Positions 45,594 through 55,886 of a stretch of DNA of 55,886 nt are shown here, piece after piece (the first letter of the stretch is position 1; every line of letters begins with the position of its first letter). The position numbers and the translations under genes were made by a program. Source of the DNA: Lactifluus volemus (taxonomy: Eukaryota; Basidiomycota; Agaricomycetes; Russulales; Russulaceae); the NCBI GenBank assembly GCA_022376515.1, contig WTXI01000240.1, forward strand, positions 1-55,886, given 5' to 3'. The notes beneath the pieces are model-generated. The model was not told where the DNA came from, searched no databases, and worked only from the letters and a program-made list of their open reading frames with translations.

Positions 45594-45605
45594 CATCAGC
45601 TCATC
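45594..45605 (+). repeat. LINE target-site duplication, left
   Basis: CATCAGCTCATC, repeated exactly at 53180-53191 directly after the poly-A tail. Confidence 0.92.
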
Positions 45606-45940
45606 CGGGGGCCCCTTGATCTGCTACCACCACCAGGTGCGATTTTCCCACGGCGCAAGCCAGGGCAAGGGCGGGTGAAGTGGCTCTGCCACCACCCGAG
45701 GACTACCACCGGCCTCCCTAACCAAAAACTACGCTTACCCACGAAAGTACCAGACGTATCACTACCACGTATATTATGCCCACCCGGCACACCGCATGAG
45801 CCAGCAATCCATTCATGCCACTCCCCATCATAAGTACCTGTCTAGCAGTAGCACCACGCATCTATACATCTAGAAACCCTAATACCAAACTTTTCAATCA
45901 CCATTCATAACCTGCGCGAAAAATCAGAAACGTCCTTGCA

Positions 45941-47690
45941 ATGCCACCCACCGGCAACGAGCACCCAAGCCCAGCTTCCTGCCCCCCCGACCCGCCAACA
46001 AAGCGGAGTACGAAGTCTCCCTTTGTGCCATCAAAGGCCAATATTTAAAGGAAACGGACCCACGCAGCCCCCAACCCTCCAACGAAGTTACCACTCCCAT
46101 GGCTGAATCCACTTCCAAAGAAACCTCCCACAAATCCACCACCGCTGCCAGGATGGCCGTCTCAAGCGGCCCAGCAGCAGCCACCGCTGAAGTAAGGAAA
46201 AGCAAAAGGCTGCGAACCAGTAAGCCACCCACTACCCCACGTACGCTAAAGCTAATACCCCATAGAACCCCAGGCAGACAATGCCACTGACCCCTTCGCC
46301 ATGGACGTGATATCCCCTCAGATCAACCCAGCTGTAACCTCCATCACTATCCCCGCTGAGGCTGTGCATACGGCCAACACTAGAGCACTGCCCTACCCAC
46401 CTTCGGAGATGAGCCCGACCCCGCCGCCGATTCCGATGCCACCCTTCCAAATTGAAACCTCTCCCACCCCGCCAGCATCCCCAACCCCGCGTAGGCCTCC
46501 CCAATCCACCACCCAAGCTCATGGTGCCGATAACACTAACGACTCCCTCATGGAGTCAGCCCCACCCACACCTACGGAAGAGGTCCCATTCCCACAAGCG
46601 AGGAACCCCGCCGGGTGCAATGGCACAACGTCTACGACCTCTCACCCTGTCCCGCTCTGAAGGCGACATCCCAACTGGCCCAACTCTAAACCCCATGAGC
46701 TCCATATGTGCACGCCTCGCCGCAGCCAAAAAACCCGCCCACTCCTACGTATCAGCCAGAGGACGTCCCCGCAACCCGCTTGACAAATACACGAATGCCA
46801 CCATGCCTGCAGTCCACCTCGCGACCCCACAGCAGCCTTCAATGACATCGACCTTGACACCGTCATCGAATGGGATAACTCCCCTGGAAAACTGCTCGCT
46901 TTCCCTTTCGAAAAAGACGCCGATCAACTAGCCAACCACAAAACCATCAAAGGGCTCATTCTCGCCGCCGCCATCGAAATCACCGGGTCCCAATGTGTGG
47001 CCGTAGGCGCCCCGCGACAAACAGAAGAGGCTAGGATTCAGAAACGGCTCCCCCCCAATACCTTCCTAATCTACCACCTCACGGAAGACCAACGTCAGCT
47101 CCTCCTGAAACGCGGAGTGTGGTCCTCCGCGTCGATCACCTTCCGGGTCACCCCTTTCGACCCAACTTCCCCAGACTTCCTATTTGCCATACAAGAACTA
47201 GACACCTTGTTCACTAATGACGTATACACCCTGGTCCGCAACACCTGGCGCGATGCCGACACCATGCACAAACTGAACACCATCATCTCGGAGACCCCTG
47301 AAGTCGACCGCCACGATACTGAAGTCGCCCTAAAAAGCTTCATAGACTCCATGTGGGTCGAGAAACTCGACGTCAAGGCTGCAGGAGCCCTCCCAAAACC
47401 CTCTTTCAACGTCTTCGCAAAAGGATCCTTCATTAAACAGGACCAGCTCTGGACCACTCTCCGTGACCACCTCGTTAGCCGTTCCTACTCTTCCATCATG
47501 CTGGACACAGGAAGAACCCTCACCACCCCTACGACTGCCACATCTGCCACTGCATAACTCACCCCGGGGATTATGCCCCTTCCCATCCATTGAGGGATGG
47601 AACGGCCCAAGCTGCCGCCCCGCCAACCCCACACGCGAGAGAGGTGGCAAAATGACCGGTGGATACCCCAAGCGCGAAGGACGAACCTGA
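45941..47690 (+). pseudogene. LINE ORF1 (gag-like RNA-binding protein), frame-disrupted
   Basis: The ATG at 45941 starts a Pro/Thr/Ser-rich N-terminus with several frame changes (46.0-46.7 kb). It is followed by a structured part (46860-47557, with LLKRGVWSSASITFRV and SFIDSMWVEKLDVKA). A frame change near 47540 leads into a Cys/His cluster (CHICHCITHPGDY) like the zinc knuckles of LINE ORF1 proteins. Its role would be to bind element RNA in the ribonucleoprotein. Confidence 0.7.
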
Positions 47691-48027
47691 GCCCACAAGA
47701 CCCCCCCTTAAATACTTACTCATATGTCTGATGAAACTGTCTGGAACGTAATCTCTGTCTGTAACGTAGTACCCTACGTAGCCTCGTCAAAGTGCCTGAA
47801 TAAAAACAAATGTTATTGTCCCCCCATACTATCCGGAATAAATCCCGTTTGAACCCAAACGTCACCAAAACGCCACACCGCAATGCCACCGGAACACGCC
47901 ACTCAAATACAAGACGACACGCTCCCACCACGGCCCTCTACCTACACACCATGCCACAAAGCTCTGCTCTGCTCCCCCTTGCCCCCCCTCCGCCCCCCCA
48001 GGGAATACCACCCGCCCCTCTAAAACA

Positions 48028-51000
48028 ATGAGGCCCTCCCATGCGCCACCAGCGCTCCCCCCACCCGGGGGCCCCGGTATAACCGGTAACCAACCGCCGA
48101 AAGGCAGGATGAAAGCGAACATTAATATAGCTACCATTAACATGAACGGCTTCTCCGCCCCCTCTAACAATATGACTGGCATAGACAAATGGTCGATGAT
48201 CAATAGCACTCTTAATAAATACAAAATAGCTATCCTTGCATTACAGGAAACTCACATTGATTCAGAACCTGCTAGAACAAATCCTAGCCTGTTTCGGAAA
48301 AAAGATGGATATAGTCTTCTCAGCAGACCCAGACTCCCCACGTGAATCGGCAGGGGTAGCCTTTGTAATAAATAAATCGCTCATTAAACCAAAAAATGTA
48401 CTCAACACACGAACTCTACGAAGGTTAGAGCCCTAGCGCTAAACATTAAATGGCTTGAGTCCGAGGAAACACTCCTCCTAAACATTTACGCACCAAATGA
48501 CAGGGCCACCCACCCCTCTTTCTGGGAAAGAATAAACTCGAAACGACGTGCCTCCCACCTCCGACGTCCAGACTTCATGCTGGGAGATTTCAACATAGTA
48601 GAAGACCCAATTGATAGAGCACCCGCCCACGCGGACATGAATACTGCCACTACTGCCGCTACGAGAACTCCGCCAAGCGTGGGAGATACGAGACAATGGC
48701 GACACACCTTCCCAAACGAAAGAGCCTTTACATACCGGGCCAACACTACTGGGGGTCAAATCCAATCGCGCCTTGACAGGATCTACATTGCGAATAGACT
48801 TACTAAGTTCACTTACAATTGGAATATAACCCCAACACCAATACCAACCGACCACTGGATGGTCGCGGGTCAAGTTCGCACCAAAGGATGCCCCCTCCAT
48901 AGGCAACGGAAGGTGACGTGGCCCATCTCTCTGATCGACGACGAGAAAATCATAAACGCGGTAATAGAACGGGGTAAAAAACTAGAAGAAGATCTTGACT
49001 CACTGGCCCGAGAGCACGTAATCGGGACATATCCAACCCGCAACTTCCTATGGAAAGCCTTTAAAGACGACATCAAAGACATTGCAATAAAACTCTCCAA
49101 GGGGAGATTCCACCGGCCAGCCTCACGGGCCAATATGATAAAAGAAGACCTCAAGAAATTAAGACAGAACCACGCCCTAGACACAGACGGAGCCTACGTG
49201 CATCGGAAGCCTTCCTGGCGGACCAGCTAGAACACCTCGAAAAACTTCAGGCAAGAAACAAACGAACCAAGTTGCGCGCAAGCTTGGACGCCCACGGAGA
49301 AAAACTTAGGGGGCATCTGGTCGAAAATAAACGCGGAAAAGAAACCACGGGACACAATTTACAAATTAAAAGTCCCAAACTCAACCCCCCCACAATTAGA
49401 GCGCGACTCTAACAGGATGGCTGAACTCGTGAAAACATACCATGAGAACCTCCAAAGCGAGGGCATAAGCCAATCCGACGAAACAGAATGGACGAACAAC
49501 GTCAACCAGATCCTAAGCACGATCCCAGAATCACAACTACTGCCTGAGCCCGAGAGATCCCCTATGAGTTACCAAATAACAGAAGCCCAGATAACCCGCG
49601 CCCTGCAACTAGCAAAAAAACGGATCAGCTACCGGCATGGACGGGTGCCCATACGAACTTTGGAAACTGTTGAAAACCAAGCACGAAACGGCACTAAGCG
49701 AAAATAAAGATGGCTTCAACATTAGCAAAACCCTAGCTACTATCTTCCAGGACATACAAACCTTCGGCGTTGCCCCTGACCTCTGATTTCGCCCTTGGCT
49801 GGATGTGCTCCCTGTACAAAAAGAAAGATCCACGGAAATAAGTAATTACTGGCCGATCACCCTGCTCAACACAGATTATAAGCTGTTCACCAAAGTCCTC
49901 GCCATACAATTAACAGACTCGATCGACAGCCTAGGCATAAAGATCAAGCTGGTTTCATCCCAGGAAGATCCATTTTCGACCAGATTAGGCTAGCGAAAGC
50001 CATCATCAACTATGCAGAGATTACCAAGGAGGAAGGGGCGATTGTCGCGCTCGACCAAGAAAAAAGCGTATGACAAGATAAGACACGACTACCTATGGAA
50101 AACCCTAGAAGCGTTCAGACTCCCACCCTCTTCATTAAGACCATAAGAAACCTGTATGAAAACGCCAGTACCCAGGTAGCCGTCAACGGCCATTTCAGTG
50201 AACCCTTCGAGTCACGCGAGGTGTGAGACAAGGAGACCCCCTCTCCTGCCTAGCCTTCAACCTAGCAATAGAACCTCTTGCATGCACACTTAGAGACAGC
50301 CCAAGACTTCTAGGTTTCCGGAATACCGGGCCTGGAAGATAAGCTGATAACCAGTTTCTCGCAGACGACACCAACCTGTACCTAAGCCGAATGACCGCTT
50401 TGACCATGTAAAATCACTCTTGGACAAATGGTGTCGGGCCTCAGGTGCGAAGTTCAACATAGAAAAGACCGAGATCATACCAATCGGCCCTGAGGGATAC
50501 AGGTCATCTGTATTAGAGACAAGGAAAATCAACCAATTAGACAGAGAACCACTAAGCGAGAGAATCCGGATCGCGAAAGACGGAGATGCAACACGCTCCC
50601 TGGGCGCATGGATAGGAAATAAAGTAGACAACGCCTCCCCCTGGGAACCAATCCTTGACCGGATTAAAATCAAACTCGACCTGTGGAATAAAGGCCACCC
50701 CACCCTAAACGGCCGCAAGTTAATCGTGCAAGCTGTAATCGGCGGACACACCCAATTCCTCACGAAAGCTCAAGGGATGCCCGACAACATCGTAAAAGCG
50801 CTTGAGAAACTAAGCCGGGACTTCATATGGAGTGACGACTCCTCCCCCAGAATCGGAATGGATACACTGTACTGCCCCATAGAAAAAGGCGGCCTAGGCC
50901 TGCTAGACATCCCTGCTAGAAACGAAGCCATCGAAATCATGTGGCTAAAGGCATACCTAAACCTCACCCCTTCACGCCCAAAGTGGGCGAAAGTCTCCGA

Positions 51001-51679
51001 TATAATAATAGACGCGATCGCACCAACCACCTCCAACGAACAAGCACGCATTAACTGCTTCCTCCAATCCTGGGACATCCCAACAAAGGGCCCGCGGTTT
51101 AGACAGCTGAACGAAGACCTAAAAAGAATGCTACAAACAGCTGGTAAATACAAAGCCAACCTTGCCGCTATAAGACTTTCCCGACGCTTACGCGCTCAAC
51201 TACCAGCGTGGTACCACCTAGCCTCTGAACCCCGCCCACTCACGAATGCCACCTCGAAATGCCTACTCGAAACGCACAACACCATGACAGTCGCAGACCT
51301 TCTCATTGCATCCGCTAGACTGCGGGATACACGCCAAGGCCCCCCCCACGTCCCCCTCCCCCAATGTCTATGCCAGGACTGCAGGACAGACCGCCACCGA
51401 GGATGTCATAACCCCCACGCGTGCGCGCTAGAAGCATCTATCAGAATAAACCAGATTGATGCTAAATTGAACCCCCTACCACTAGGAGACCGGCACGATC
51501 ACCTATCACTGACGAGGGGACGAAAGGCCAGAAACCTAGAAGCAGCACAAAACAATGGAACCATCCTCTTCGACCCTTCAATCACCTGCAGAGATGACTT
51601 AGCAGAATGCTTCAGGATCTTCGTAGACCCAAGCCGCCTCTCCAACATCCCAGCACGCCGCTACTACACCCAGGGATAA
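48028..51679 (+). pseudogene. LINE ORF2: endonuclease and reverse transcriptase, frame-disrupted
   Basis: The endonuclease part starts near 48109 (ATINMNGF). It shows ALQETHID, LGDFNIVEDPIDR (48577), SRLDRIYI and TDHWMV, the usual APE-type catalytic set. Frame changes occur near 48300, 48430, 49205 and 49615, and a stop lies near 49785. The reverse transcriptase shows ISNYWPITLL, RGVRQGDPLS (about 50218-50247) and LADD at 50358-50369, the catalytic Asp pair. The thumb and C-terminal part is the long open frame 50420-51679. Together they would nick the target and copy RNA in situ. Confidence 0.8.
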
Positions 51680-51681
51680 AC

Positions 51682-52971
51682 ATGAGACACAGAGAAGTGA
51701 CAGTCTACACTGACGGCGCATGCTTCAATAACGGTAAGGAAAACGCACGATGTGGAAGTGGAATCTGGTTTGGACCAGATGACAGGCGTAACTCCTCTCT
51801 ACGAGTTCCAGGAACGGCTCAATCGAACCAGGTAGCTGAAATTGCAGCGGTAATAGACGCTGCGAAGTCAATCCCTCACTTTTGGCCATTGTTAATAATG
51901 TCAGACTCCAAATATGTAATTTCCGGTCTCACGACGCACCTGCGCGCCTGGGAGGATAATGGCTGGATAGGAGTAAAGAATGCACCCCACTTTAAAAGAG
52001 CGGCTTACCTCCTCAAGGTCCGCACCGCAACCACATCCTTCAAGTGGGTCAAAGGCCATGAGGGCAACATTGGAAATGAGGAAAGCGATCGTCTCGCAAA
52101 GGAAGGAGCCAATAAAGAGGAGCCCGACATCCTAGAATTACACATACCCAAAGAATACGACCTACAAGGCGCTAAGCTAACAACGCTAACACAAGCAATT
52201 GCGTACCAAGGAATCCGAGAACGTGCCTCCCCCCCAATCAGACCGACAACGATAGAAAACCTCCAACTCACCCGGACGGCCCTAACGAACCTCACCGACT
52301 CGATCGAAACAGACGAGTCTCTATGGAAAGGCATCAGGAACACAGTCCTTAGACTCCGTGTACGCCAATTCCTATTCAAATCCATGCACGGATCATACAA
52401 AATAGGAGATTTCTGGAGTCACGTACCCAACCACGAACACCGCCAAATGTGCTCCAAATGTAACACCATAGAATCGATGGCCCACGTCCTCGTCCACTGT
52501 CGCGAAAAACCGGTCAACACGATTTGGGCCCTAGCACACACGACCTGGCCCCACTCACCCGACTCCTGGCCACAGATCAACCTAGGCATCATCCTAGGCT
52601 GTGGATCCATCACGGTACCCCAAGCCCAAGGAAACGAAGCTCACCAGAACGACAGATCCCCTGACCTAAGAGGCGCCACTCGCCTTCTTCAAATCCTCAT
52701 TTCTGAATCAGCCCACCTGATCTGGGTCCTCCGGTGTGAGCGCGTTATCCAAGAACGCAGCCATAACGAAAACGAGATCAAAACACGGTGGTACAAAGCC
52801 ATCAACACAAGACTCACCAATGATAGGATCACGGCTACAAAAATAAAACGAAACCAGAAGTTCACCAGAACAGTTTCCCACACCTGGGATCTCATCCTAC
52901 GACAGCATGGGGAACCCCCATACAACTGGCTCCATAATCGTGAGGTTTTAGTGGGTAGGAGGCCACCATAG
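51682..52971 (+). CDS. LINE RNase H domain with zinc-finger tail
   Basis: An intact frame from the ATG at 51682, which follows the upstream TAA (51677-51679) by two bases. The first about 150 residues are RNase H1-like, with all four acidic catalytic positions visible: VYTDGAC, VAEIAAV, MSDSKY and EESDRLAKEG, plus the KWVKGHEGN loop. A CSKC...H...C cluster (52450-52500) matches the zinc-binding segment often found at the end of LINE polyproteins. It would remove template RNA after first-strand synthesis. Normally it is fused to the reverse transcriptase; here it sits in the next frame, either by a one-base loss or by stop-restart translation. Confidence 0.8.
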   Translation: MRHREVTVYTDGACFNNGKENARCGSGIWFGPDDRRNSSLRVPGTAQSNQVAEIAAVIDAAKSIPHFWPLLIMSDSKYVISGLTTHLRAWEDNGWIGVKNAPHFKRAAYLLKVRTATTSFKWVKGHEGNIGNEESDRLAKEGANKEEPDILELHIPKEYDLQGAKLTTLTQAIAYQGIRERASPPIRPTTIENLQLTRTALTNLTDSIETDESLWKGIRNTVLRLRVRQFLFKSMHGSYKIGDFWSHVPNHEHRQMCSKCNTIESMAHVLVHCREKPVNTIWALAHTTWPHSPDSWPQINLGIILGCGSITVPQAQGNEAHQNDRSPDLRGATRLLQILISESAHLIWVLRCERVIQERSHNENEIKTRWYKAINTRLTNDRITATKIKRNQKFTRTVSHTWDLILRQHGEPPYNWLHNREVLVGRRPP

Positions 52972-53149
52972 CTGACCCCAGGTGAAGTGGCCTGAGTCCC
53001 ACACTATCCCTTTTCTAGGGATGTGCGTAAATGCATTTTCGTCCTCTCCCCGGTCCACCGGCCCGGCTCCAGCGCGCTAAGATAAGCTGATGGTAAATCT
53101 CCTGATACTTAGCACTTTATTTAGGTAGTTAGCGTCTAGTTAACTCCCC

Positions 53150-53155
53150 AATAAA
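53150..53155 (+). terminator. AATAAA signal of the LINE
   Basis: AATAAA lies 12 bases before the 13-A tail, in the position of a polyadenylation signal. Confidence 0.5.
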
Positions 53156-53179
53156 AAGCGCTTTCCAAAAAAAAAAAAA

Positions 53180-53191
53180 CATCAGCTCATC
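53180..53191 (+). repeat. LINE target-site duplication, right
   Basis: CATCAGCTCATC, identical to 45594-45605. Confidence 0.92.
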
Positions 53192-53438
53192 TGGTCCATC
53201 GGCTCTTACAATCGAATATCCACGCTCACGACAATAGTTTCTTCGTGGTGGGCTCTAGGTTTGGTGGATTGGAATGTGTGTCTTTCAGAATTTGGTGTCC
53301 AGCCAGTCCCCTATTATGGTGGACTTCCTTTCCTGTATCCATGATTTCCCGGGGCGGTAGTTCAAAACAGCGCAAAAAACTGGACAAGAAAGGGGAGCTT
53401 TTGTTCAAAAAAATATCATAGCATACAACTGGTTCTAC
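53192..53438. other. 3' flank of NLR copy D
   Basis: A short spacer between the LINE and copy D, continuing the sequence interrupted at 45593. No gene seen. Confidence 0.4.
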
Positions 53439-55886
53439 TTAGATACCGTGATCGTGTACTGTAGCCCAATCTGATCCATGCACAAACTTTGAAGTATCAA
53501 GCCGGGTCTCGTGTTCACCGCCGGACATCCAGACAGTGCTAGGTCTATGAAGACAGTTCCTGTGAAGCTCAGGGACCCACAGAAGAAGTTCTTTTCCTTC
53601 ACCACATATCCAACCGTCACTATCAACCAGCGACTGGTCCGTAAATTGGATTTTCCGAGTCGTATCTTCTGTGATGGTCTTCGCCACGTGATGTGTGCCG
53701 TTTCCTGAAGTCGATGTAGCTTGTGTCCCACCAGGCAAAAATGACGCAGACCTGATCCAAAGAGGTGTCAGCATGTCTAGCAAAGTAGGTCCGCTATAAC
53801 TTACCCTGTCGTAACATCCAACACACGAGTCATGCCATCCCATGACCCCGAGGCAATGCACTGCCCGTCCAGTGAAAATACGATAGCAGAGACTGCATCA
53901 CTGTGTCCAGAAAATGGACCCGCTATGACCTTCCCTGTTGCGGCATCCCACACGCGAATTGTGAGATCCTCCGAGGCCGATGCGATACGCTGACCATCCG
54001 GAGAGAATACTAGAAACGAAACCGAACTGGTGTGTCCAGTACACGGACCCGCTATGACCTGTCCCGTTACGGCATCCCATAAACGAATCGTGCCATCCAT
54101 CGAGGTCGTTGCCATGCGTAGCCCATCCGGTGAGAAAACGATAGAATCGACCACAAAGCCGTGACAAGTAAATGGACCTGCTGCGACCTGTCCTGTTGTG
54201 GAATCCCAAATACGAATCGTGCAATCGCCCGAGGCTGATGCGATATGCTGCCCGTCTGGTGAGAAGGCAATACATCTCACCGGAGAGCTGTATCCACCAA
54301 ACGGGCCTGCCACGACCTGTCCTGTTGTGACATCCAATACTCGAATCATACGGTCGCTTGTGGACAATGCAATACGCTGCGCGTCCGGCGAGAAATCAGC
54401 GGATCCGATCGAAGGGGTCTGCGCAGTGAAAGGACCCGCTATGATCTGTCCTGTTGCGGCATCTAACACGTGAATCGTGCCATTCCCCGAGGCTGAGGCG
54501 ATACGCTGCCAGTCCGGCGAGAATGCAACATATGTAATCCCTTCAGTCTGTGCGGTAAATGGGGCCGTTACAACCCGTCCTGTTGCGGCATCGAAGACGC
54601 AAATCGTCCCCTCCCATGACACCGATGCGATACGCTGTCCGTCCGGCGAGGATGCAACATGAATGACCGATTCGTTCTGTCTAGTAAACGGGCTCGCTTC
54701 CACCTGTCCTGCTGTGGCATCCCACATGCGAATTGTTTGATGAGACGCTGATGCAATACGCTTTCCGTCCGGCGAGAATGCAGCGGAAGTAGCATATTCA
54801 TTAAATGGACCCGCTACGACCTGTCCCGTTGCAGCATCCCACACGCGAATCGTGCTATCGTACGAGCACGATGCAATATGCTGCCCAGTTGGAGAGAATG
54901 TGACAGACTGAATCAATCCGGTGTGTCCAATAAATGGGCCCGCTATAACACATCCTGTTGTGGCATTCAAAACACGAATTTTGCCACGCCAAGAGGCTGA
55001 TGCGAGATGGCGCCCGTCCGGCGAGAATGCTACAGAGGTGACCGATTTGGTGTGTCGAGTAAATGGGCCCGCTATGACTTGTCCTGTTACGGCATCCAGC
55101 ACGCAAATGTGCCGTCGTCTGAAGCCGATGCGATACGCTGCCAGTCTGGCGAAAACGCGACAGATCTGAACGGAAAGGCGCATCCACTAAACGGGCGCGT
55201 TTCGCCTCGTCGTCGTGCAGGATAAGAAACGAAAATCTTGACATCTTGGGACGCTAATGCGATGCGGTCACCGTCCGGCGAGAATGAAACAGATCTGAAC
55301 GATCGAGCCGGTGAAGAAAGCGGCCTTCCTATAACCTGTCCTGTTGCAGCATCCAACACGCGGATCGTGCCATCCCACGAAGCCGATGCGATATGTTGCC
55401 CGTCCGGCGAAAAAGCAACAGACATGGCCGATTCGGTGTATCCAGTAAATGGGCCCGCCACAACCTGTCCGCTTGCGGCGTCCAACACGCAAACCGTGCG
55501 GCCATTTAAGGCTGATGCGATACGCTGTCCGTCTGGCGAGAAAGCAACGGATGTGACCAATTCGGTGCATCCAGGAAACGGGCCCGCTACCACCAGTCCT
55601 TGTGACATCCCACACACGAATCGTGAAATCGGATGAGGCTGACGCAATACGCTGCCCATCCCAAGAGAATGAGACAGATGACACTGAATCGGTGTGTCCA
55701 GTAAATGGACCTGCTACCTGATCTGTTTTGACATCCCACACGCGAATCGTGCGATCGTCCGAGGCCGATGCGATATGTTGCCCATCTGGTGAAAATGCAA
55801 TAGATCTGACCCTCTTGTGGTGTCCAGTAGATGAGCTCGCTACGACCTGTTCTGTTTCGTCATCCCACATACGAATTGTGCCATTA
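53439..55886 (-). pseudogene. NLR copy D: WD40 part of a fourth receptor, cut by window edge
   Basis: The last exon (53439-53751) encodes the conserved tail (KELLLWVPELHR, LHRPSTVW, FVHGSDWATV). Intron 53752-53804 (GTAAGTT...CTGACAC...CAG, 53 nt) joins it in frame to WD repeats that run from 53805 past the right edge. Copies A-C have no intron here, so this is a copy-D feature. The WD part changes frame near 55105 (one base missing) and 55602 (two missing, before GLVVAGPF). NACHT and C2 parts would lie beyond the window. Repeats have the same design but are clearly more diverged than among A-C, making D an older member of the array. Whether the breaks are real is unknown. Confidence 0.75.

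Larger units (their letters stand above)
45606..53179 (+). mobile_element. Full-length non-LTR retrotransposon (LINE) with RNase H
   Basis: A 7574-bp element bounded by a perfect 12-bp target duplication and ending in 13 A's (53167-53179), with an AATAAA at 53150-53155. The order is a 5' leader, ORF1 (gag-like), ORF2 with an apurinic-type endonuclease and reverse transcriptase, an RNase H domain, and a 3' UTR. This order fits the RNase H-bearing LINE clades of fungi (Tad1/I-like). Multiple frame breaks in ORF1 and ORF2 suggest the copy cannot move by itself, but the perfect duplication points to a recent insertion. It splits the spacer between NLR copies C and D. Confidence 0.93.

Noticed and set aside
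1..55886. Bacterial-type features (operons, ribosome binding sites, CRISPR arrays, riboswitches)
   Set aside because: The gene structures have spliceosomal introns throughout and the regular repeats are WD40 coding repeats, not CRISPR spacers.

Overview
The window is nuclear DNA from a filamentous basidiomycete. Genes are broken by many short introns (about 48-110 nt, GT...AG, CTAAC/CTGAC-like branch sites), and protein features such as basidiomycete-style NACHT-WD40 receptors and F-box paralogs point to the Agaricomycetes. The wording of the WD repeats makes a Rhizoctonia/Ceratobasidium-type fungus plausible, but that is an inference. No rRNA, tRNA or CRISPR array was seen.

Left part (1-19.7 kb): a 936-bp solo LTR (434-1369) with a CGTCT target duplication carries eight TGASTCA motifs in 99 bp. 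After a G-rich gene-poor stretch come ordinary single-copy genes: an eight-exon secreted/single-pass membrane protein (3499-4927, +), a Ser/Pro-rich protein with a 10-nt first coding exon (7647-9408, +), a seven-exon mitochondrial carrier of the FAD/folate (Flx1/SLC25A32) type (10142-11663, -), an F-box protein with a Gln-rich coiled tail (12135-14007, -) with a 5'-truncated inverted paralog (15319-16241, +), a thymine/uracil DNA glycosylase (16689-18461, -) and a small acidic protein (18882-19226, +).

Middle and right part (19.7-55.9 kb): three tandem segmental copies of an about 8.6-kb unit, plus the start of a fourth, all on the minus strand. Each of the three carries a giant NLR-type STAND receptor gene and a copy or remnant of an adjacent acidic gene. 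By aligning the copies I could place seven introns per gene. Copy B (29784-36078) is intact: 8 exons summing to 5904 nt, 1967 aa, with a C2-like N-terminus, a helical region, a NACHT NTPase and about 20 WD40 repeats. Copy C (38226-44579) differs by one missing base in a G-run. Copy A (21112-27517) has at least five frame breaks. Copy D (53439 to the right edge) is partial. A 7.57-kb non-LTR retrotransposon (endonuclease, reverse transcriptase, RNase H) with a perfect 12-bp target duplication sits between copies C and D.

A caution runs through the whole window. Almost every frame break outside the retrotransposon is a missing single base, often in a homopolymer, and several hit the conserved carrier and F-box genes. 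Consensus errors in the assembly are therefore as likely as true pseudogenisation for many of them.

How the parts fit: the tandem NLRs look like a birth-and-death cluster of intracellular recognition receptors. In fungi such genes act in non-self recognition and programmed cell death. Copies differ mainly in their 5' ends and in details of the WD propeller, while the NACHT exon keeps its length. Transposons decorate both flanks of the array.
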